From JAUILA01 sp050289805 (GTDB taxonomy: Bacteria; Bacteroidota; Bacteroidia; Cytophagales; Cyclobacteriaceae): a stretch of DNA of 64,000 nucleotides. Where the stretch lies: contig JBNKGL010000004.1 in NCBI GenBank assembly GCA_050289805.1, positions 124,001 to 188,000 on the forward strand, read 5' to 3'. Shown here piece after piece: positions 8,223-14,846 of this stretch (the stretch's first letter is position 1; each line of letters opens with the position of its first letter). The position numbers and the translations under genes are program-made. The notes below the pieces were generated by a model. The model did not search any database and was not told the origin of the DNA. It saw only the letters and a list, made by a program, of their open reading frames with translations.

Positions 8223-8621
8223 ATGTAAACACCTGATAGCCACCCCTGTGCAAGTTGAGTTATGATTAGCGATGATTTTTAAATAAAATATGCGACCCCC
8301 GTTTTACAGGGGTCGTTTTGTTTTACTATTGGTTTCTCACCGATACGACCACCCGCTCCGCAGGGGTCGTTGCTCTGTACCGTGAATGCTCGCATATTCG
8401 ACGATCCACTCCACCTTCGCCACGGCTTCGGCGGATAAATCCGTGGGGGTATTTGGGCCGTAGCCTGAATGATCACATGTGCCATTTCAATTCAAGCTAT
8501 ATAATTTTGCCGCGAATTATGTCCTTTCAATGACCCATGCGTAAGCGTGGGTCACATAGGTGAGCAACGGAATAATGGTTTGTCGACCCCTGCGGAGCGG
8601 GCGGTCGCATATGCGCAACGG
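8223..8621. other. Gene-free intergenic region carrying palindromic repeats
   Basis: This 399-base stretch has no credible coding sequence. The short open frames on both strands cross the palindromes and resemble no family I know. Its content is locally GC-rich, unlike other spacers in the window, and is dominated by the palindrome composite listed separately. The minus-strand glycosyltransferase gene ends at 8622. Confidence 0.7.
8288..8612. repeat. 325-bp composite of GC-rich palindromes with 10-bp matching inverted ends (REP/MITE-like)
   Basis: Four palindromes are visible: A 8293-8315 (CGACCCC...GGGGTCG, 9-base loop, followed by TTTTGTTTT); B 8346-8369 (CGACC...GGTCG); C 8531-8554 (TGACCCATGC, GTAA loop, GCGTGGGTCA); and D 8584-8607. 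D is the reverse complement of B with one mismatch in 24 bases. The outer ends also match: ATATGCGACC at 8288-8297 and its exact reverse complement at 8603-8612. No target-site duplication is seen at the borders. The structure resembles REP/BIME clusters or a small non-autonomous element; no transposase is nearby. Confidence 0.7.
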
Positions 8622-9794
8622 TTAAGCATTGTTTATTTCCTGTAGTAATTTAATCAACGGCTGCAGCTGGATTTCCGGTGTGTACCGCTGCTGCGCCAAT
8701 GTTATGCCCCGTTGTTTTACAGCCTCAAGTTCACCTGGGTGATCCATATAATGCCTGAGTTCCTGAAGGGCCGCCCCGGGATTTTCCGGATCCTGGTAAA
8801 ATCCGATTTTTTCAGATTCAATAAGGTCTCTCAGCCATCCACTGAAATTCAGTATAACAAGTTTGCCCATCGCAATGGCATCAAAAAATTTATTCGGACT
8901 GCCTGTAGCAAGAACAGGTGCATTATAAAATGAAATATATACTGCATCCGCCGCCGTAAGCAGACTTGTAACCTCAGCCTGCCCTCCTTTTTCCATGAAA
9001 GTGATCCGGCGATCTGAAGAAGCATATTCCTTAATGTTTTCCAGACGGGCGCCCTCTCCCATGACAATGACCTCAACCGGCCAGGTTTCAGGAATAGCCC
9101 CAACAAAATCTGCCAGGTATTCGAGGTGATTGGCCATTCCAATTGTTCCGGCATAAACAATGAGAAATGTCCCGTTTTTGATGCCCAGTTCTTTTCTTAC
9201 CAACTCTTTATTTTTTTCTGGTTTCAAAAAACTGAAGTTGGTAATCGTAAGCACATCCCCGGAGGGTACCCTGGATTTCAAATATTGGGATATTGGTGGG
9301 CTTAAACCTATCAGTGCACGGGCATTTTTGTAACTGCGTCGTTCAAGAATACGCGCAAGTACTTTCAGGAAGGGATTCTTCAGAACTTCAAGCTGTATGG
9401 GTGCATCTGGCCACAGATCACCAACTTCGAATAGATAGGGGGTGCTGTGCCTGAACTTTTCATAAAGCGCAATTACCCCGGTTGTAAGGGGTGTTGTAAT
9501 TACATAGTTCAGATCGGCTTTTTCAAGCGTGCTTATTTTCCGGACACAAAGAATAACATATCTGAAAAATGCATGGAGGCGACTATAGAATTTCAGGTGA
9601 TTGGTGTAATAAACAGGTATGTAGTGCACTTCGATGCCTTCAATGTTTTCTACATGCGCTTTGTCTTCATTGGTCGCCGTTATTACACTTACATGATAAC
9701 CCCTGCGCATCAGTTCTTTGGCGATATAGAAGGATCTTAGCCCCCCGCCTCTTTCAGGAGTTCTGAAATACTGATGGATAATACGGATGTGCAT
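8622..9794 (-). CDS. Glycosyltransferase family 4 protein (WcaI-like)
   Basis: A 390-residue GT-B-fold glycosyltransferase expected to act at the cytosolic face of the membrane in polysaccharide or glycoconjugate synthesis. The N-terminal acceptor domain starts MHIRIIHQYFRTPERGGGLR, with the glycine-rich loop typical of the WcaI-like group. The C-terminal nucleotide-sugar domain contains FLIVYAGTIGMANHLEYL and the late motif SGWLRDLIESEKIGFYQDPENP. ATG at 9794 lies two bases after the nth stop, so it is the last gene of the sigma factor-nth operon. No other polysaccharide genes are nearby, so the product cannot be named. Confidence 0.88.
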   Translation of the reverse strand: MHIRIIHQYFRTPERGGGLRSFYIAKELMRRGYHVSVITATNEDKAHVENIEGIEVHYIPVYYTNHLKFYSRLHAFFRYVILCVRKISTLEKADLNYVITTPLTTGVIALYEKFRHSTPYLFEVGDLWPDAPIQLEVLKNPFLKVLARILERRSYKNARALIGLSPPISQYLKSRVPSGDVLTITNFSFLKPEKNKELVRKELGIKNGTFLIVYAGTIGMANHLEYLADFVGAIPETWPVEVIVMGEGARLENIKEYASSDRRITFMEKGGQAEVTSLLTAADAVYISFYNAPVLATGSPNKFFDAIAMGKLVILNFSGWLRDLIESEKIGFYQDPENPGAALQELRHYMDHPGELEAVKQRGITLAQQRYTPEIQLQPLIKLLQEINNA

Positions 9795-9796
9795 GG

Positions 9797-10441
9797 CTAT
9801 TTTCTGTTCCGCTCATAGTATCGGCAGAAACTTTGAATTTTACATTCATCGCATTTCGGCGACCTTGCCAGGCAGACATATCGTCCATGCAAAATCAGCC
9901 AGTGATGTGCGCGGGCGATGTATTCATCCGGGATATAACGTACAAGCTGCTTTTCAACCTCCAAAGGAGTTTTGCTGTTCTGATTTACCAGTCCAAGCCT
10001 TTTCGAAACGCGGAATACATGGGTGTCAACCGCCATTGCCGGCTGATTGTATATGACAGAGGCAACTACATTTGCCGTTTTACGTCCGACGCCCGGAAGT
10101 TTCTGTAACTCCCTGATATCGCCGGGGACCACACCACTAAAATCGTCGGTAAGCATTTTTGCCATACCAATCAGGTGCTTGGTTTTATTGTTAGGGTAAC
10201 TTACAGATTTAATATAGGGGAAAACTTCATCGAAATGACTCACCGCCAATACTTCCGCGGTAGGAAATCTTTCGAAAAAGGCCGGAGTGACCTTGTTAAT
10301 GCGTTTATCTGTACACTGGGCACTGAGAATAACAGCCACTAAAAGTTCATAGGGATTGCTGTATTGCAATTCCGTTTCGGCATCGGGCTGATGGGTTGTA
10401 AAATAATCTATGAAACGTTTAAACCGTTCTTTTCGCTGCAT
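9797..10441 (-). CDS. nth: Endonuclease III (DNA glycosylase/AP lyase)
   Basis: Nth removes oxidised pyrimidines and cuts the abasic site. The 214-residue protein has the HhH motif LQKLPGVGRKTANVVASV with the catalytic lysine, the catalytic aspartate in AVDTHVFRVSKRLG, and the [4Fe-4S] cluster cysteines C-x6-C-x2-C-x5-C in CLARSPKCDECKIQSFC. The length is standard. The ATG start at 10441 is three bases from the stop of the small anti-sigma-like gene. This is a second HhH/Fe-S glycosylase in the window, distinct from mutY. Confidence 0.97.
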   Translation of the reverse strand: MQRKERFKRFIDYFTTHQPDAETELQYSNPYELLVAVILSAQCTDKRINKVTPAFFERFPTAEVLAVSHFDEVFPYIKSVSYPNNKTKHLIGMAKMLTDDFSGVVPGDIRELQKLPGVGRKTANVVASVIYNQPAMAVDTHVFRVSKRLGLVNQNSKTPLEVEKQLVRYIPDEYIARAHHWLILHGRYVCLARSPKCDECKIQSFCRYYERNRK

Positions 10442-10444
10442 TCC

Positions 10445-10681
10445 TTATTTACTGGAAGGCAAAGTTAACGATTTTGAGTAATTCATGATTCTCTCTACAA
10501 CTTTATCAGAGGGTGCTTGTTCGGCGGCATCAAGGTGCGCCTTCATAGTAATCAGCTCGTTGTACATAGTTTCGAGCTCGGTGTCACAAAGAAGCGCCTG
10601 GGATAATTCACGGGCTTCCTCCTCGTTCATTTCATCATATACAAATCGGATTACATCATCTTGGGTAAATGTTTTGATCAT
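10445..10681 (-). CDS. Small protein downstream of ECF sigma factor, possible anti-sigma or regulator
   Basis: A 78-residue acidic helical protein starting MIKTFTQDDVIRFVYDEMNE. The ATG at 10681 is preferred to a TTG two codons upstream. It overlaps the 3' end of the sigma factor gene by 26 bases, so the two are probably translationally coupled. The N-terminal part resembles the cytosolic N-terminus of anti-sigma factors, which binds the sigma factor, but there is no transmembrane helix and no zinc-finger His/Cys set. It could be a soluble anti-sigma factor or a degenerate one. The regulatory role is an inference from position only. Confidence 0.7.
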   Translation of the reverse strand: MIKTFTQDDVIRFVYDEMNEEEARELSQALLCDTELETMYNELITMKAHLDAAEQAPSDKVVERIMNYSKSLTLPSSK

Positions 10682-11255
10682 AGGCAATATTATGTTTGTT
10701 CATTTTTTTACGCAGATTAATGAGCGCATAACGCATCCTGCCCAGTGCCGTATTAATACTAACGTTCGTATTATCAGCGATTTCCTGAAAACTCATGTCC
10801 ATATAATGACGCATGATCAGTACTTCTTTCTGAGCGGGCGGCAATTCCTGGATCATTTCTCTAAGCCGCGCATGGGTATCCTTTTGTATCTGTGCAGATT
10901 CGAAGGAATCCTCGGCGAATTCAAGCGTATTGAACACTTTACTGCCATCTTCAAGAATCACCGTAGGATATCTTTTCTCCTTACGGAAATAATCAATGGC
11001 CAGATTGTGCGCTATACGTGTAATCCAGGGCAAAAACTTGCCCTCCTCGTTATAACGTCCACTTTTTATTGTTTTCACTGCCTTAATGAATGCCTCCTGC
11101 AGGAGATCTTCAGCAATGTATTTATCTTTTACAATGAGAAAAACGGTAGTGTAAACTCTCGCTTTGTGACGATGCAGCAATCTTGCGAATGCCTCTTCGT
11201 TACCTTCTTTGTACAGCTTAATTAATTCACTGTCACTTTTCTTGATCTTCTCCAT
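10656..11255 (-). CDS. RNA polymerase ECF (sigma-70 family) sigma factor
   Basis: A 199-residue group 4 sigma factor. Region 2 is visible as LLHRHKARVYTTVFLIVKD, then YIAEDLLQEAFIKAVKTI and FLPWITRIAHNLAIDYFRKE (residues ~25-95). Region 4 with its helix-turn-helix is ELPPAQKEVLIMRHYMDMS through QEIADNTNVSINTALGRMRY (residues ~130-185). ATG at 11255 is chosen; an in-frame GTG at 11264 would add three residues. It heads the operon sigma, small protein, nth, glycosyltransferase, and a well-formed promoter stands about 90 bases upstream. The trigger is unknown; linkage to nth hints at, but does not prove, a stress response. Confidence 0.93.
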   Translation of the reverse strand: MEKIKKSDSELIKLYKEGNEEAFARLLHRHKARVYTTVFLIVKDKYIAEDLLQEAFIKAVKTIKSGRYNEEGKFLPWITRIAHNLAIDYFRKEKRYPTVILEDGSKVFNTLEFAEDSFESAQIQKDTHARLREMIQELPPAQKEVLIMRHYMDMSFQEIADNTNVSINTALGRMRYALINLRKKMNKHNIAYDQNIYPR

Positions 11256-11341
11256 TAAGTTCACATGTTAGGTTAACGTAGAGGTCTATATCATATTGTT
11301 GCAATGGGGATTTTTGTGGAAAATATTTTTTGACGTAAAAC

Positions 11342-11374
11342 CAAATGTAAAGATTTATAAAATAAACTTGCAAA
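11342..11374 (-). promoter_or_regulatory. Bacteroidota-type promoter of the sigma factor-nth operon
   Basis: Reading the minus strand, TTTG (11374-11371), a 21-base spacer and TACATTTG (11349-11342) match the -33/-7 consensus TTTG-N19-21-TAnnTTTG of the primary sigma factor of this phylum. Transcription would start near 11336, leaving a leader of about 80 bases before the ATG at 11255. Confidence 0.65.
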
Positions 11375-11541
11375 TATTTTTCTTAAAAAAATGAATGAAA
11401 AAGCATTTGAGAAGGGGAATTCAAAAAAAACAATGATTTTTTTACACCAATTGTATGATGCGATCTCAAATCTTTTATTACATTAATCCCCATCAAATTA
11501 TTAATACTATTATCCGGAATGAATATCAATTTTTGTTTTAA

Positions 11542-11832
11542 ATGAATCGAGTAATTAAGAGTCTGGAAAACCTTTCCCCGGAACTAAGGAAAATTTTTAA
11601 AAAGCAGTATCCGGATGGCTTTGAAGACAGTATTATGAGGATTACCAACCAGAAGAATGAACCTATATTCGTGGTGCCTCTCAATACAGATGATACCAAT
11701 TATCTGATCAAGATTGCTATGGTTAGAAACAGCGATGGTGAATACGATCTTGATGTTGAAAATGATGAGGTCGACAACGATGATGATACTGGTTTCGGCG
11801 TCGACGACGATGATGCTGACTTCGATGATTAA
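11542..11832 (+). CDS. Conserved hypothetical small protein with acidic C-terminal tail
   Basis: A 96-residue protein starting with ATG (MNRVIKSLENLSPELRKIFK). Residues ~1-68 look like a small folded domain with a helix and several strands. From residue ~70 the sequence is almost only Asp, with some Glu, Val and Gly, ending DDDDADFDD. Such an acidic tail recalls the delta subunit of RNA polymerase or a nucleic-acid mimic, but I see no homology that would justify a name. It lies between the divergent sigma operon and uvrA on the uvrA strand. Confidence 0.78.
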   Translation: MNRVIKSLENLSPELRKIFKKQYPDGFEDSIMRITNQKNEPIFVVPLNTDDTNYLIKIAMVRNSDGEYDLDVENDEVDNDDDTGFGVDDDDADFDD

Positions 11833-11890
11833 GAGTCCCCTGAAAAAAAAGGATGTTGAGGGGCAGGTCTGAATTCTTTGAATTCTGTTG

Positions 11891-11898
11891 TATCTTTG
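11891..11898 (+). promoter_or_regulatory. -7 box TATCTTTG directly before uvrA
   Basis: An exact TAnnTTTG match ending eight bases before the uvrA ATG at 11906. Given the usual distance from this box to the transcription start, the transcript would begin at or within a few bases of the start codon. A -33 TTTG at the normal spacing is not evident; the TTTG at 11877-11880 is too close. Confidence 0.5.
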
Positions 11899-11905
11899 CG
11901 CCCTT

Positions 11906-14722
11906 ATGAGGCAGGAGAATACCCAGGTATTGGAACAAAACCTTGATGAACTTGATCCCAGGAAGTTCATTATCATTAAACGTGCAAGGGTTAATAACCT
12001 AAAAAATCTAAGTGTTGCTATTCCCCGGAACAAACTCGTCGTCGTAACAGGCTTGTCGGGTTCGGGGAAATCCTCCCTCGCGTTTGATACCCTCTTTGCC
12101 GAAGGACAGCGCATGTATGTGGAAAGCCTCAGTTCCTATGCGCGTCAGTTTCTTGGGCGTATGGAAAAGCCTGAAGTCGATTACATCAGAGGGGTCTCAC
12201 CTGCTATCGCCATTGAACAAAAGGTGAATACACGGAATCCGAGATCCACTGTAGGCACCACTACCGAAATTTATGATTACCTGAAACTGTTGTTCGCGCG
12301 GATTGGTATTACCTATTCGCCCGTTTCAGGAAATGTGGTTAGCAGGAACACAGTTTCGGATGTCGTGGATGTGGTCAATAAAATGGGTGAAGGAACACGT
12401 ATAATGATATCCTGCCCGTTAAAAAAATTCAAGCAGCGTTCCCTCAAAAAGGAAATGGAGCTTCTCATGCAAAAGGGTTTCGTACGCGTGCTGGTAGACG
12501 ATGAGCCCATGTTCATTGAGGATTTACTTGAAGACGGACTATCAGGTGAACATGAATTCCAAATTTTGATTGACCGGGTTTCCGTGGATCCGGAGGATGA
12601 AGATGTTCAATACCGTCTGGCAGATTCCATACAAACAGCATTTTTTGAGGGACTGGGAGAGTGTTTAATTCATGTAGATGGCGGGAAGACACATTATTTT
12701 TCAGATCGCTTTGAACTGGATGGAATCACCTTTGAAGAACCCACAGTAAACTTTTTCAGTTTTAATAACCCGTACGGCGCCTGTCGAACCTGTGAAGGTT
12801 TTGGTAAAATTCTTGGAATAGATGAGGACCTGGTTATTCCGGATAAAAGTCTTTCCGTATACGAAGGAGCCATTGCGCCATGGCGAAGCGAAACCATGAA
12901 AAAATGGCTTGAACCATTGCTTCGCGATGGTATCAGGTTTGATTTTCCAATTCACCGTGCCGTGAAGGATCTTAGCCCTGAAGAATTACAACTCCTATGG
13001 ACCGGAAATGAATATTTCAAGGGCCTGAATAAATTTTTCAAGCACCTGGAGTCAAAATCCCATAAAATTCAATACCGAGTGATGCTTTCCAGGTACCGGG
13101 GAAGAACCACCTGTCCTGATTGCAGGGGAACGCGAATCAGGAAGGATGCATCCTATGTGAAGATCGCCGGGAAGAGTATTGCGGATCTCGTCCTTCTTCC
13201 GGTGACATCACTGATATCATTTTTCAGTTCACTCGAATTACCCGACTATCAATTTAAGGTAGCCGAACGTCTTTTACGTGAGATCAATTATCGGTTGGAA
13301 TACCTGGAAAAAGTTGGCCTGGGCTACATAACCCTCAACCGCATGACCGCGACACTGTCCGGCGGCGAGTTTCAGCGAATTAAACTGGCCACGTCCCTCG
13401 GAAGTGCACTGGTTGGATCGATGTATATTTTGGACGAACCCAGTATCGGCCTGCATCCGAGAGACACAACGAAACTGGTGGAGGTGTTGAAATCCCTTCG
13501 TGACCTGGGAAATACAGTGATCGTGGTGGAACATGAGGAGGAGGTTATGAGACAGGCCGATCAACTGATCGATATCGGGCCGGATGCAGGTATTCACGGT
13601 GGCGAACTGGTATTCCAGGGTACTATTGCAGACCTGGAAAATGCACATTCACATACAGCCGACTTCCTCCTCGGCCGAGAGGAAGTACCTGTGCCCGCCA
13701 AACGACGGAAATGGAAAGATGCCATTGCGATTTTCGGTGCGCGTGAGAATAATCTTAAGGAAATTGATGTAAAATTCCCCCTTGGTGTGCTCACAGTTGT
13801 TACCGGGGTTAGCGGAAGCGGGAAATCAACACTGGTAAAAAAGATCCTTTATCCCGCCATCGGGAAATATCTTGGGACAGTTGCGGAAGCGACCGGCAAG
13901 TTCTCCGGAATGGACGGAGATTATAAAAAAGTGACCCAGGTTGAATTTGTTGATCAGAATCCGATCGGTAAATCGTCCAGGTCAAACCCTGTTACATACG
14001 TGAAGGCATATGACGGAATTCGGCAGTTATATGCAGAGCAGCCGCTCTCGAAGCAACGAGGCTACAAGCCTGCGCATTTCTCCTTTAATGTCGACGGAGG
14101 CCGGTGCGAAACCTGCCAGGGAGAAGGAGTTGTGAAGATTGAAATGCAATTCATGGCAGATGTATATCTCACGTGTGAGAGCTGTAAAGGTAAAAGATTC
14201 AAAAATGAGGTTCTCGAAGTGGAGTATAACGGAAAGAACATATCGGATGTACTTGATCTCACCGTAGAGGAAAGCCTCGAGTTTTTTAAAGATAAAGCAC
14301 CAATTTACAATCGGTTACAGCCACTGTATGAGGTTGGTCTCGGGTATATTGGCCTGGGTCAGTCGTCCAACTCCCTGAGTGGAGGGGAAGCCCAGCGCGT
14401 GAAGCTTGCCTATTATCTCGGTAAGAATACCAGGGACAATAAAGACCATATCCTTTTTATTTTTGACGAGCCCACCACCGGACTTCACTTTCATGATATT
14501 ACAAAACTTCTGCATGCCATTAATGCACTCATCGATCAGGGCAACAGCGTTCTGATTATCGAACATAATATGGAAGTGATCAAATGTGCCGACTGGGTTA
14601 TAGACCTCGGCCCCGAAGGTGGTGATGCGGGTGGTTTTGTTCAGTTTACGGGAACCCCTGAAGACATGGCCGATATAAAGAATAGCTACACTGCGTCTTA
14701 TCTCAGGGAAAAGCTCAAATAA
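11906..14722 (+). CDS. uvrA: Excinuclease ABC subunit UvrA
   Basis: UvrA is the damage-recognition ATPase of nucleotide excision repair; it dimerises and loads UvrB. The 938-residue protein has two ABC modules. Module I has Walker A TGLSGSGKSSLAFDT, signature LSGGEFQRIKLA and Walker B YILDEPSIGLH. Module II has Walker A TGVSGSGKSTL, signature LSGGEAQRVKLA and FIFDEPTTGLH. Zinc-binding Cys pairs are seen in ACRTCEGFGK with TTCPDCRGTR, and in CETCQGEG with CESCKGKRF. The frame is open to TTG at 11888, but that would start upstream of the promoter box, so ATG at 11906 is used. It begins ~25 residues before the conserved core, as in related species. Confidence 0.96.
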   Translation: MRQENTQVLEQNLDELDPRKFIIIKRARVNNLKNLSVAIPRNKLVVVTGLSGSGKSSLAFDTLFAEGQRMYVESLSSYARQFLGRMEKPEVDYIRGVSPAIAIEQKVNTRNPRSTVGTTTEIYDYLKLLFARIGITYSPVSGNVVSRNTVSDVVDVVNKMGEGTRIMISCPLKKFKQRSLKKEMELLMQKGFVRVLVDDEPMFIEDLLEDGLSGEHEFQILIDRVSVDPEDEDVQYRLADSIQTAFFEGLGECLIHVDGGKTHYFSDRFELDGITFEEPTVNFFSFNNPYGACRTCEGFGKILGIDEDLVIPDKSLSVYEGAIAPWRSETMKKWLEPLLRDGIRFDFPIHRAVKDLSPEELQLLWTGNEYFKGLNKFFKHLESKSHKIQYRVMLSRYRGRTTCPDCRGTRIRKDASYVKIAGKSIADLVLLPVTSLISFFSSLELPDYQFKVAERLLREINYRLEYLEKVGLGYITLNRMTATLSGGEFQRIKLATSLGSALVGSMYILDEPSIGLHPRDTTKLVEVLKSLRDLGNTVIVVEHEEEVMRQADQLIDIGPDAGIHGGELVFQGTIADLENAHSHTADFLLGREEVPVPAKRRKWKDAIAIFGARENNLKEIDVKFPLGVLTVVTGVSGSGKSTLVKKILYPAIGKYLGTVAEATGKFSGMDGDYKKVTQVEFVDQNPIGKSSRSNPVTYVKAYDGIRQLYAEQPLSKQRGYKPAHFSFNVDGGRCETCQGEGVVKIEMQFMADVYLTCESCKGKRFKNEVLEVEYNGKNISDVLDLTVEESLEFFKDKAPIYNRLQPLYEVGLGYIGLGQSSNSLSGGEAQRVKLAYYLGKNTRDNKDHILFIFDEPTTGLHFHDITKLLHAINALIDQGNSVLIIEHNMEVIKCADWVIDLGPEGGDAGGFVQFTGTPEDMADIKNSYTASYLREKLK

Positions 14723-14846
14723 CGAACAGATCGTTATCCTGCCGTCTTCAGATCTGAATTACAATAACATTTAGCCAGCTTTGCAGCCGTCCTGAGAGGT
14801 TACCAATGCTTTTTCAGGCATATTAACCTAGACCTAAAACTTACAG

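Noticed and set aside
8279..8533. Two short overlapping open frames in the rng-glycosyltransferase spacer
   Set aside because: They read through palindromes, and their products match no family; the region is better explained as repeats.
8288..8612. A CRISPR array
   Set aside because: The repeats are inverted, unequally spaced and only two are alike; there are no regular spacers and no cas genes.
10485..11225. A 246-residue open frame on the plus strand
   Set aside because: It lies antisense to the sigma factor and anti-sigma-like genes, whose proteins have clear motifs; the translated frame has no recognisable domain and low-complexity hydrophobic stretches.
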